Positions 44,146-54,600 of a DNA stretch of 64,000 bases are shown one piece after another (positions within the stretch are counted from its first letter, which is position 1; the number at the start of each line of letters is the position of its first letter). Source of the stretch: Strigamia acuminata (lineage: Eukaryota; Arthropoda; Chilopoda; Geophilomorpha; Linotaeniidae); the NCBI GenBank assembly GCA_949358305.1, contig CASHSZ010000032.1, positions 1 through 64,000 on the forward strand, written 5' to 3'. Position numbers and translations under genes: made by a program. The notes beneath the pieces were generated by a model that worked only from the letters and a program-made list of their open reading frames with translations, was not told where the DNA came from and ran no database searches.

Positions 44146-47100
44146 TTACAAATCTTCTGAATAATCAATCAATCCCAACTTCCTGCAGTCCTGCTTCAAT
44201 TTCGTGTCGGGTAAAGCTTTCGTCATCAGGTCGGCGTACATCTCATCTGTTGGAACAAACTCCACTTGATAGATGCCGTCCTGGATATCCTGCCTAATGA
44301 ACGAGACTCGACGATTGAAATGTTTCGTCCTGCCGTGGTAACCATGATCCTTGGTCAATGCGATGGCTGGTTGGTTGTCACAGTAGATGGTAACCGGTCG
44401 TTGAGCTTCTCGTATATTCAGGTCCTCAATGAAGTTCTTTATCCATCTGACTTCTTTACCCAACTCGACCATGGCTGAAAACTCAGCCTCGCAAGTCGAC
44501 ATGCAGACTAACTTTAGTTTCTTCGCCTGCCAGGTGACGACTGTCCCGTTCAACATCGTAACGAAACCTGCAAAAGACTTTGCATCCACATCACAAGAGT
44601 TCCAGGATGCATCTGTGTATCCAGTCAAATCTGCAACACTGCCCGTGTACGTCAACCGATAATTTGCCGTCCCCATCAGGTACCTCAGGATCCTTTTTGC
44701 TGCCAACCAATGGGCTTGCTTCGGGTCGTTTAGCCACTGCGAAAGGAAAGAAACTGCAAACGCAATGTCCGGCCGCGTGCCCTGCGCCAAATAAAGTAGG
44801 GCACCGACAAGCTCTCTATATGGCTTGTCTGCAGCTGAGGGTCCCAACGGGTAACCTGGGGCATCCAACTTCTGTGACACGTCCAACGGTGCCTTGACCG
44901 GCTTAGCCTGCAAAAGACCAAATCTAGTGATTAATTCCGAGATATATTTCGTTTGGTCCATGGTTATCTCGTTCTTCTCATCGTTTTGACTTATTCGAAT
45001 CCCTAATAGGGACTTAATCTCCCCCAAGTCAATAACCTTAATCTCCTTTCTAATTTTCTTCATCAACTGATCTAATAAACGATCATCATTGTCCAAGGTG
45101 ATTAGATCGTCCACATAAGTGGCCACAAAAATTATGGATTGTCCTATGGTGTATTTATAAACACACTGTTCCGTCGGGTGCTTCGTAAAACCCACGGCAA
45201 GCAATACTTTCTCCAACTTCTCGTGCCAAGCACGTCCCGCTTGGGGTAAACCGTATACCGCCTTCTCAAGTAAACATACTTGAGTTGTCCGATCACCAAA
45301 TCCTTCAGGCAGCTCCATATAAACTGTTTCCCTCAGGCGGGCATGCAAGTATGCCGTTTCGACATCGTGGTGCTTGACTCGTAGTCGGCGTTTCGCTGCC
45401 AATGCCATCAGTATTCTCACCGTGGCTAACCGGACTACTGGGGAATAAGACTCATCGTAGTCAACCCCCTGGATGACATTAAAGCCTTGCGCGACCAATC
45501 TTGCTTTATATCGCGTTATGCGTCCTTCCTGATCGGTCTTTAATGAGTAGACCCAACGGGATCCAACTACTTTCGCATCCGGGGGTCTGTCCACGACTTT
45601 CCAAGTCTTTTGCTCACCATGTGACTTTAATTCGGCTTCCATTGCCAACTTCCACAATGCTGCTTGAGGGGAAGCCAATGCCTGCTTGTAGTTCTTAGGA
45701 ACTATCACTAGACCTTGGGTCGCATTCTTCACTCGCGCGACATTCGCACCATCCGTGCCCGCTGGACGGTCACGGGTCCTACGATGTCTGCGCCAGTCTA
45801 TACTCTCGTAGGGTACGGGTGGACGTCTATTCCTTTGTGGGTTTCTCCGAACTGGGCCGCATTGGGGCAAACGCGCCGCAGGGTAAATCGGGACGTCACC
45901 AATTGGATCCGGAGGAGGGGAATGGATTACAGGAACTTCCTCAGGTAAGTCTGGTATGGAGGGTGTCTCAACCCAATAATCCTCCTGATCCAAGGGTGTT
46001 GATCCAGAAATTAAAATCGAACCCAGGGCCTCTTCGTCAAATTTAACGTCACGCGAAACGAAATATTTACGTGTTATCGGGTCATAAAAACTCCAACCAG
46101 GAGCATTGAACGGGTATCCCGTAAATATTACTCTTTTAGCTCTGGGCTCCAATTTGGAACGGTCTTGGACTGGTATCCATGTATAAGCGAGGCTTCCAAA
46201 GACTCGCATATTCGCCACATTCGGCTTACGGCCCGTCAGTCTCTCAATCGGTGTTTCCGATTCAAACCGTCTCATTTTTGATCTATTCGCTGCGTATGCT
46301 GCAGTTTCGACCGCATCCTGCCAAAAAATAGTCGGCAGCTTTGCGTCTAATAATAAAGTCCTAGCAGCGTCCAGCAACTTCCGGTTTGCGCGTTCTGCTG
46401 CGCCATTTTGGGAGGGGCTGTATGGAACGGTCAACTGGTGGTGGACACCACGGGCGGTCAACAATTCCTTGAACGCCGCATTGACGAACTCAGTACCATT
46501 ATCGGATCTAAGTCGCTTTAATTTCGTCCCAAATCTCTTCTCGTGAAGTAACAAAAATTTCTCGAATTCCTCCACCGTTTGTGACTTATTCTTCAAAAAA
46601 CGAGTGAAAATCACTCGGGAAAAATCGTCAACGATGGTGAAGATATACTTGTTTCCTTTCGTTGATTCGTGCCTAAATGGCCCGCATAAATCGACGTGAA
46701 GCATCTCCAAAGGCCCCGTCGCCGTGATATAACCCGTAGACACGAAGGGAGATCGCGTTTTCTTTGCCACAATACACTTGTCGCACAACTTCGGGTCTCT
46801 CTCCATATTTAAGTTCATACCATCAACCAAATTTCGATACACCATCTCCCGGAGGGATTTAAAACCCAAATGTGCCATTCTGCGATGCCACAAAGTCACT
46901 GGTAATTTGACCACTTTAGTTCCAGGTGTATCTTTACCCCCGGTCCTAGATAATCCAATATCAATCGGGGGGGAGGGAGGGACCGATTGGTCAGCTCTTC
47001 TATTCAACCGGAACAGCCCAGAAGTTTGGACTGCTTCAAATATCCTCGTACCATCTGCCGTTGATACAACGCATTTATCGCCTGAAAATGACACCGCATA

Positions 47101-48369
47101 TCCTTGCTGCACAATCCGTGCAACCGACAATAAGTTCGTCTTCAAGGAGGGAACATATTTCACGTCGGTCAGTCGAATTATCCTCCTTTGATTGTCCAAC
47201 CACAACGCTAAAAGTACCGTCCCAGTCCCAACAGAAGGCACTTTTCGCCCATCCGCCAAAATTACCTGTCTACCAGGTAACAAGTCCAATTTCGCAAAAC
47301 ACGTCGCGTCATTCGCCATATGCGATGATGCCCCGGAATCCATATACCATATTGGATCTTCACTAGTCGATGGTCCCCTCGGGGATTTAAGTAAACATGT
47401 GGTCTCATCATCTGTTTGCATAGCGTAATCGACCACGTACTGCAACTCGTCCACTTTAGTGGATGTAGAGGGGTGCTGAACGACCGCTGCATTGCCGTTC
47501 TGCCTCCGACCCCTGAAATTCCCTCTGGAGCGGTTCTGCGAGCGGGCGCGAATCTCGGCTGCTGCCTTTGGGTCAACCGGTTGTCTACATTCTGCGTATC
47601 GGTGTCCCAATCGACCACAATTCCAACATTTGGTAGCTTGCTTGCCGCCCCGGTTGGCTCCTCCGCCGCGCCAGGGTCCGGAACCTCCTCGTCCGCCACT
47701 TGTGTTTGAACCACGCACCCATGTTGCGCTCTCAAACTTGAGATCCGTAGGGGCGGGCAACGCCACGCGCCTCATCTCTTCGGCTTGTAGTGCACGTCGA
47801 AGTGTCAGCATCTTGAGCGTGCTACGTCCGACCACGTCGCAACTCGTAACGACTCCTCTGTAGTCGGGTGTCAAACCTCTCAAGACGTGTGCGCACAATT
47901 CGGCCTCGTCGATGGGTGCCCCAATGGAATTCAATTCTTCGGCGACTGATATCATCCGGTCGAGGTAAGCTGCCACAGTTTCTGTCGGTTTCATCCGAAT
48001 ATGCGCAAGTTCCACTCGCTTTTGGACTTTCAATTCAGCGATCTCGCCTTGATTTTCCGTCTTGAGTGCATTCCACGCCGCCTTTGCCGTGTCGTGGTTC
48101 AGCACATGCCTCAGTTGAGCGGTGTCGATTGACTGCAGAATTATATTCAACGCCTCGACGTCTTTGGTCGTCCATTCCTTCACTCGGGTCTTGAACGCGT
48201 CATCCGTTTCGCCCAGAGTTTTAATCGGCGGGTCATCAGTTATTACGAACCAGGCTTCTCTGGACTTCAACAAGATCCGCACCCGGTATTCCCACGTGGG
48301 ATAATTACGACCATTCAGCTTCTCTACGTATGTAATGGCCGATTCGACTTTGGCCGCCATTTTGTTCAA
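44146..48369 (-). CDS. Copia-2 Gag-Pol polyprotein, 1407 aa, intact
   Basis: Uninterrupted copia polyprotein. Gag with a copia-type N-terminal domain and one CCHC knuckle starting C248, C251 after a Gly/Arg-rich stretch. Protease core is D344-S-G. Integrase has an H-H-C-C zinc region and catalytic D560, D623, E659 (35 residues between the last two), ending in the RT-linker. RT has the K-A-R-L-V-A-Q-G motif and active site Y-V-D-D at 1085-1088. RNase H has YTDASW with D1253, S-T-C-E-A-E and the C-D-N-Q motif. Order (integrase before RT) and length are standard for Ty1/copia. The first of two close ATGs (48369; the second is three codons on in ATGGCGGCC) was used. The stop lies 43 bp from the 3' LTR. 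All catalytic residues are present and no frameshift was seen, so it is a candidate active element. Confidence 0.96.
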   Translation of the reverse strand: MNKMAAKVESAITYVEKLNGRNYPTWEYRVRILLKSREAWFVITDDPPIKTLGETDDAFKTRVKEWTTKDVEALNIILQSIDTAQLRHVLNHDTAKAAWNALKTENQGEIAELKVQKRVELAHIRMKPTETVAAYLDRMISVAEELNSIGAPIDEAELCAHVLRGLTPDYRGVVTSCDVVGRSTLKMLTLRRALQAEEMRRVALPAPTDLKFESATWVRGSNTSGGRGGSGPWRGGGANRGGKQATKCWNCGRLGHRYAECRQPVDPKAAAEIRARSQNRSRGNFRGRRQNGNAAVVQHPSTSTKVDELQYVVDYAMQTDDETTCLLKSPRGPSTSEDPIWYMDSGASSHMANDATCFAKLDLLPGRQVILADGRKVPSVGTGTVLLALWLDNQRRIIRLTDVKYVPSLKTNLLSVARIVQQGYAVSFSGDKCVVSTADGTRIFEAVQTSGLFRLNRRADQSVPPSPPIDIGLSRTGGKDTPGTKVVKLPVTLWHRRMAHLGFKSLREMVYRNLVDGMNLNMERDPKLCDKCIVAKKTRSPFVSTGYITATGPLEMLHVDLCGPFRHESTKGNKYIFTIVDDFSRVIFTRFLKNKSQTVEEFEKFLLLHEKRFGTKLKRLRSDNGTEFVNAAFKELLTARGVHHQLTVPYSPSQNGAAERANRKLLDAARTLLLDAKLPTIFWQDAVETAAYAANRSKMRRFESETPIERLTGRKPNVANMRVFGSLAYTWIPVQDRSKLEPRAKRVIFTGYPFNAPGWSFYDPITRKYFVSRDVKFDEEALGSILISGSTPLDQEDYWVETPSIPDLPEEVPVIHSPPPDPIGDVPIYPAARLPQCGPVRRNPQRNRRPPVPYESIDWRRHRRTRDRPAGTDGANVARVKNATQGLVIVPKNYKQALASPQAALWKLAMEAELKSHGEQKTWKVVDRPPDAKVVGSRWVYSLKTDQEGRITRYKARLVAQGFNVIQGVDYDESYSPVVRLATVRILMALAAKRRLRVKHHDVETAYLHARLRETVYMELPEGFGDRTTQVCLLEKAVYGLPQAGRAWHEKLEKVLLAVGFTKHPTEQCVYKYTIGQSIIFVATYVDDLITLDNDDRLLDQLMKKIRKEIKVIDLGEIKSLLGIRISQNDEKNEITMDQTKYISELITRFGLLQAKPVKAPLDVSQKLDAPGYPLGPSAADKPYRELVGALLYLAQGTRPDIAFAVSFLSQWLNDPKQAHWLAAKRILRYLMGTANYRLTYTGSVADLTGYTDASWNSCDVDAKSFAGFVTMLNGTVVTWQAKKLKLVCMSTCEAEFSAMVELGKEVRWIKNFIEDLNIREAQRPVTIYCDNQPAIALTKDHGYHGRTKHFNRRVSFIRQDIQDGIYQVEFVPTDEMYADLMTKALPDTKLKQDCRKLGLIDYSEDL

Positions 48370-48471
48370 AATTTCTCAATTCGTACCGCTCAATCTTGTA
48401 AACACTTCATAAATTTCTACACCGACTTCTGATTTCGATTTTTCCAAATGTTTCTTTCTTTTATATCATGT

Positions 48472-48486
48472 TGGGCCCATAACCCA
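48472..48486 (-). other. Copia-2 primer binding site, internal (anticodon arm) initiator tRNA-Met
   Basis: The plus strand TGGGCCCATAACCCA is the anticodon arm of initiator tRNA-Met, directly against the LTR with no gap. Drosophila copia is known to prime from a cleaved 5' half of the same tRNA using this region, so the same mode is inferred here. Confidence 0.85.
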
Positions 48487-48651
48487 TGTTAGGGAAATTG
48501 AGCAGAGCTCCCAAACTGGGAAAGAATTCACACACGTTACATATTCAGTTGCAACCAAACGAGAACATCTGATTTAATGGTAACAATAGATTTAGGTATA
48601 CAATGTACTCAACACTATACATTATTGTCTAAAGTGAATATATCTCTAACA
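48487..48651 (-). repeat. Copia-2 5' LTR, 165 bp
   Basis: Uninterrupted LTR with terminal inverted repeats TGTTAG/CTAACA. It is followed by GTGTT (48652-48656), the right target duplication, and shows the target site of the DNA transposon before insertion (AATGTACTCAAC). Confidence 0.95.
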
Positions 48652-51600
48652 GTGTTTGTGCTAAGTCAACTGTGATGAGATCAAAGTCTATTCTCCCAAA
48701 TCATTGGTTGGATGTTTCTAAAACTTACATTGGAGCCTTCTACTAAGGTTTAAACACTATTTCTGAACATTCAGAGACATTGGTGTTGTGGTGTTTGTGC
48801 TAAGTCAACTGTGATGAGATCAAAAGTCTATTCTCCCAAATCATTGGTTGGATGTTTCTAAAACTTACATTGGAGCCTTCTACTAGGGTTTAAACACTAT
48901 TACTGAACATTCAGAGACATTGGTCTTGTGGTGTTTGTGCTAAGTCAACTGTGATGAGATCAAAAGTCTATTCTCCCAAATCATCGGTTGGATGTTTCTA
49001 AAACTTACATTGGAGCCTTCTACTAAGGTTTAAACACTATTTCTGAACATTCAGAGACATTGGACTTGTGGTGTTTGTGCTAAGTCAACTGTGATGAGAT
49101 CAAAAGTCTATTCTCCCAAATCATTGCTTGGATGTTGCTAAAACTTACATTGAAGGCTTCTACTAAGGTTTAAATACTATTTCTGAACGTTCAGAGACAT
49201 TGGTCTTGTGGTGTTTGTGCTAAGTCAACTGTGATGAGATCAAAAGTCTATTCAACCAAATCATCGCTTGGATGTTGCTAAAACTTACATTGAAGGCTTC
49301 TACTAAGGTTTAAACACTATTTCTGAACATTCAGAGACATTGGTCTTGTGGTGTTTGTGCTAAGTCAACTGTGATGAGATCAAAAGTCGATTCTCCCAAA
49401 TCATCGGTTGGATGTTTCTAAAACTTACATTGGAGCCTTCTACTAAGGTTTAAACACTATTTCTGAACATTCAGAGACATTGGTCTTGTGGTGTTTGTGC
49501 TAAGTCAACTGTGATGAGATCAAAAGTCGATTCTCCCAAATCATCGGTTGGATGTTTCTAAAACTTACATTGGAGCCTTCTACTAAGGTTTAAACACTAT
49601 TTCTGAACATTCAGAGACATTGGTCTTGTGGTGTTTGTGCTAAGTCAACTGTGATGAGATCAAAAGTCTATTCTCCCAAATCATTGGTTGGATGTTTCTA
49701 AAACTTACATTGGAGCCTTCTACTAAGGTTTAAACACTATTTCTGAACATTCAGAGAAATTAATCTTGTGGTGTTTGTGCTAAGTCAACTGCGATGTGAA
49801 ATAAGCTCAAAATTTTTTTTTCAAATTTTATTGCTTGGGTGTTGCTAAAGCTTATATTGAAGGCTTCTACTAAGGTTTAAACACTATTTCTAAACATTCA
49901 GAGACATTGGTCTTGTGGTGTTTGTGCTAAGTCAACTGCGATGTGAAATGAGCTCAAAATTTTTTTTTCAAAATTTAATGCTTGGGTGTTGCTAAAACTT
50001 ATATTGAAGGCTTCTACTAAGGTTTAAACACTATTTCTGAACATTCAGAGACATTGGTCTTGTGGTGTTTGTGCTAAGTCAACTGTGATGAGATCAAAAG
50101 TCTATTCTCCCAAATCATCGGTTGGATGTTTCTAAAACTTACATTGGAGCCTTCTACTAAGGTTTAAACACTATTTCTGAACATTCAGAGACATTGGACT
50201 TGTGGTGTTTGTGCTAAGTCAACTGTGATGAGATCAAAAGTCTATTCTCCCAAATCATCGGTTGGATGTTTCTAAAACTTACATTGGAGCCTTCTACTAA
50301 GGTTTAAACACTATTTCTGAACATTCAGAGACATTAATCTTGTGGTGTTTGTGCTAAGTCAACTGCGATGTGAATTGAGCTCAAAATTTTTTTTTCAAAA
50401 TTTATTGCTTGGGTGTTGCTAAAACTTATATTGAAGAGTTCTACTAAGGTTTAAACACTATTTCTGAACATTCAGAGACATTGGACTTGTGGTGTTTGTG
50501 CTAAGTCAACTGTGATGAGATCAAAAGTCTATTCAACCAAATCATCGCTTGGATGTTGCTAAAACTTACATTGAAGGCTTCTACTAAGGTTTAAACACTA
50601 TTTCTGAACATTCAGAGACATTGGTCTTGTGGTGTTTGTGCTAAGTCAACTGTGATGAGATCAAAGTCTATTCTCCCAAATCATTAGTTGGATGTTTCTA
50701 AAACTTACATTGGAGCCTTCTACTAAGGTTTAAACACTATTTCTGAACATTCAGAGACATTGGTCTTGTGGTGTTTTGTGCTAAGTCAACTGTGATGAGA
50801 TCAAAAGTCTATTCTCCCAAATCATTGGTTGGATGTTTCTAAAACTTACATTGGAGCCTTCTACTAGGGTTTAAACACTATTACTGAACATTCAGAGACA
50901 TTGGTCTTGTGGTGTTTGTGCTAAGTCAACTGTGATGAGGTCAAAAGTCTATTCTCCCAAATCATTGGTTGGATGTTTCTAAAACTTACATTGGAGCCTT
51001 CTACTAAGGTTTAAACACTATTTCTGAACATTCAGAGACATTGGACTTGTGGTGTTTGTGCTAAGTCAACTGTGATGAGATCAAAAGTCTATTCTCCCAA
51101 ATCATTGGTTGGATGTTTCTAAAACTTACATTGGAGCCTTCTACTAGGGTTTAAACACTATTACTGAACATTCAGAGACATTGGACTTGTGGTGTTTGTG
51201 CTAAGTCAACTGTGATGAGATCAAAAGTCTATTCAACCAAATCATCGCTTGGATGTTGCTAAAACTTACATTGAAGGCTTCTACTAAGGTTTAAACACTT
51301 TTTCTGAACATTCAGAGACATTGGTCTTGTGGTGTTTGTGCTAAGTCAACTGTGATGAGATCAAAAGTCTATTCTCCCAAATCATCGGTTGGATGTTTCT
51401 AAAACTTACATTGGAGCCTTCTACTAAGGTTTAAACACTATTTCTGAACATTCAGAGACATTGGTCTTTTGGTGTTTGTGCTAAGTCAACTGTGATGAGA
51501 TCAAAAGTCTATTCTCCCAAATCATCGGTTGGATGTTTCTAAAACTTACATTGGAGCCTTCTACTAAGGTTTAAACACTATTTCTGAACATTCAGAGACA

Positions 51601-54600
51601 TTGGTCTTGTGGTGTTTGTGCTAAGTCAACTGTGATGAGATCAAAAGTCTATTCAACCAAATCATCGGTTGGATGTTTCTAAAACTTACATTGGAGCCTT
51701 CTACTAAGGTTTAAACACTATTTCTGAACATTCAGAGACATTGGACTTGTGGTGTTTGTGCTAAGTCAACTGTGATAAGATCAAAAGTCTATTCTCCCAA
51801 ATCATTGCTTGGATGTTGCTAAAACTTACATTGAAGGCTTCTACTAAGGTTTAAATACTATTTCTGAACGTTCAGAGACATTGGTCTTGTGGTGTTTGTG
51901 CTAAGTCAACTGTGATGAGATCAAAAGTCTATTCAACCAAATCATCGCTTGGATGTTGCTAAAACTTACATTAAAGGCTTCTACTAAGGTTTAAACACTA
52001 TTTCTGAACATTCAGAGACATTGGTCTTGTGGTGTTTGTGCTAAGTCAACTGTGATGAGATCAAAAGTCGATTCTCCCAAATCATCGGTTGGATGTTTCT
52101 AAAACTTACATTGGAGCCTTCTACTAAGGTTTAAACACTATTTCTGAACGTTCAGAGACATTGGTCTTGTGGTGTTTGTGCTAAGTCAACTGTGATGAGA
52201 TCAAAAGTCTATTCAACCAAATCATCGCTTGGATGTTGCTAAAACTTACATTGAAGGCTTCTACTAAGGTTTAAACACTATTTCTGAACATTCAGAGACA
52301 TTGGTCTTGTGGTGTTTGTGCTAAGTCAACTGTGATGAGATAAAAAGTCGATTCTCCCAAATCATCGGTTGGATGTTTCTAAAACTTACATTGGAGCCTT
52401 CTACTAAGGTTTAAACACTATTTCTGAACGTTCAGAGACATTGGTCTTGTGGTGTTTGTGCTAAGTCAACTGTGATGAGATCAAAAGTCGATTCTCCCAA
52501 ATCGTCGGTTGGATGTTTCTAAAACTTACATTGGAGCCTTCTACTAAGGTTTAAACACTATTTCTGAACATTCAGAGACATTGGTCTTTTGGTGTTTGTG
52601 CTAAGTCAACTGTGATGAGATCAAAAGTCTATTCTCCCAAATCATTGGTTGGATGTTTCTAAAACTTACATTGGAGCCTTCTACTAAGGTTTAAACACTA
52701 TTTCTGAACATTCAGAGACATTGGTCTTGTGGTGTTTGTGCTAAGTCAACTGTGATGAGATCAAAAGTCTATTCTCCCAAATCATTGGTTGGATGTTTCT
52801 AAAACTTACATTGGAGCCTTCTACTAAGGTTTAAACACTATTTCTGAACATTCAGAGACATTAATCTTGTGGTGTTTGTGCTAAGTCAACTGCGATGTGA
52901 AATGAGCTCAAAATTTTTTTTTCAAAATTTAATGCTTGGGTGTTGCTAAAACTTATATTGAAGGCTTCTACTAAGGTTTAAACACTATTTCTGAACATTC
53001 AGAGACATTGGTCTTGTGGTGTTTGTGCTAAGTCAACTGTGATGAGATCAAAAGTCTATTCTCCCAAATCATCGGTTGGATGTTTCTAAAACTTACATTG
53101 GAGCCTTCTACTAAGGTTTAAACACTATTTCTGAACATTCAGAGACATTGGACTTGTGGTGTTTGTGCTAAGTCAACTGTGATGAGATCAAAAGTCTATT
53201 CAACCAAATCATCGCTTGGATGTTGCTAAAACTTACATTGAAGGCTTCTACTAAGGTTTAAACACTATTTCTGAACATTCAGAGACATTGGTCTTGTGGT
53301 GTTTGTGCTAAGTCAACTGTGATGAGATTAAAAGTCTATTCAACCAAATCATCGCTTGGATGTTGCTAAAACTTACATTGAAGGCTTCTACTAAGGTTTA
53401 AACACTATTTCTGAACATTCAGAGACATTAATCTTGTGGTGTTTGTGCTAAGTCAACTGCGATGTGAATTGAGCTCAAAATTTTTTTTTCAAAATTTATT
53501 GCTTGGGTGTTGCTAAAACTTATATTGAAGAGTTCTACTAAGGTTTAAACACTATTTCTGAACATTCAGAGACATTGGACTTGTGGTGTTTGTGCTAAGT
53601 CAACTGTGATGAGATCAAAAGTCTATTCAACCAAATCATCGCTTGGATGTTGCTAAAACTTACATTGAAGGCTTCTACTAAGGTTTAAACACTATTTCTG
53701 AACATTCAGAGACATTGGTCTTGTGGTGTTTGTGCTAAGTCAACTGTGATGAGATCAAAGTCTATTCTCCCAAATCATTGGTTGGATGTTTCTAAAACTT
53801 ACATTGGAGCCTTCTACTAAGGTTTAAACACTATTTCTGAACATTCAGAGACATTGGTCTTGTGGTGTTTGTGCTAAGTCAACTGTGATGAGATCAAAAG
53901 TCTATTCTCCCAAATCATCGGTTGGATGTTTCTAAAACTTACATTGGAGCCTTCTACTAAGGTTTAAACACTATTTCTGAACATTCAGAGACATTAATCT
54001 TGTGGTGTTTGTGCTAAGTCAACTGCGATGTGAATTGAGCTCAAAATTTTTTTTTCAAAATTTATTGCTTGGGTGTTGCTAAAACTTATATTGAAGAGTT
54101 CTACTAAGGTTTAAACACTATTTCTGAACATTCAGAGACATTGGACTTGTGGTGTTTGTGCTAAGTCAACTGTGATGAGATCAAAAGTCTATTCAACCAA
54201 ATCATCGCTTGGATGTTGCTAAAACTTACATTGAAGGCTTCTACTAAGGTTTAAACACTATTTCTGAACATTCAGAGACATTGGTCTTGTGGTGTTTGTG
54301 CTAAGTCAACTGTGATGAGATCAAAGTCTATTCTCCCAAATCATTGGTTGGATGTTTCTAAAACTTACATTGGAGCCTTCTACTAAGGTTTAAACACTAT
54401 TTCTGAACATTCAGAGACATTGGTGTTGTGGTGTTTGTGCTAAGTCAACTGTGATGAGATCAAAAGTCTATTCTCCCAAATCATTGGTTGGATGTTTCTA
54501 AAACTTACATTGGAGCCTTCTACTAAGGTTTAAACACTATTTCTGAACATTCAGAGACATTGGTCTTGTGGTGTTTGTGCTAAGTCAACTGTGATGAGAT

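Larger units (their letters stand above)
25974..48651 (-). mobile_element. Copia-2, intact Ty1/copia element with later insertions in its 3' LTR
   Basis: Minus-strand element flanked by GTGTT on both sides (25969-25973 and 48652-48656), inserted in the satellite. It has 165-bp LTRs: 5' LTR 48487-48651 and a 3' LTR split into 25974-26095 and 44061-44103. The primer site is at 48472-48486 and the polyprotein at 48369-44146. Without the 17,965 bp of later insertion it would be about 4.7 kb, a normal copia size. The two LTRs show no difference on reading. Confidence 0.93.

Noticed and set aside
34011-48486. tRNA gene fragments (His at 34011, initiator Met at 4767 and 48472)
   Set aside because: Each is a 15-18 nt primer binding site beside an LTR; no complete tRNA cloverleaf is present.
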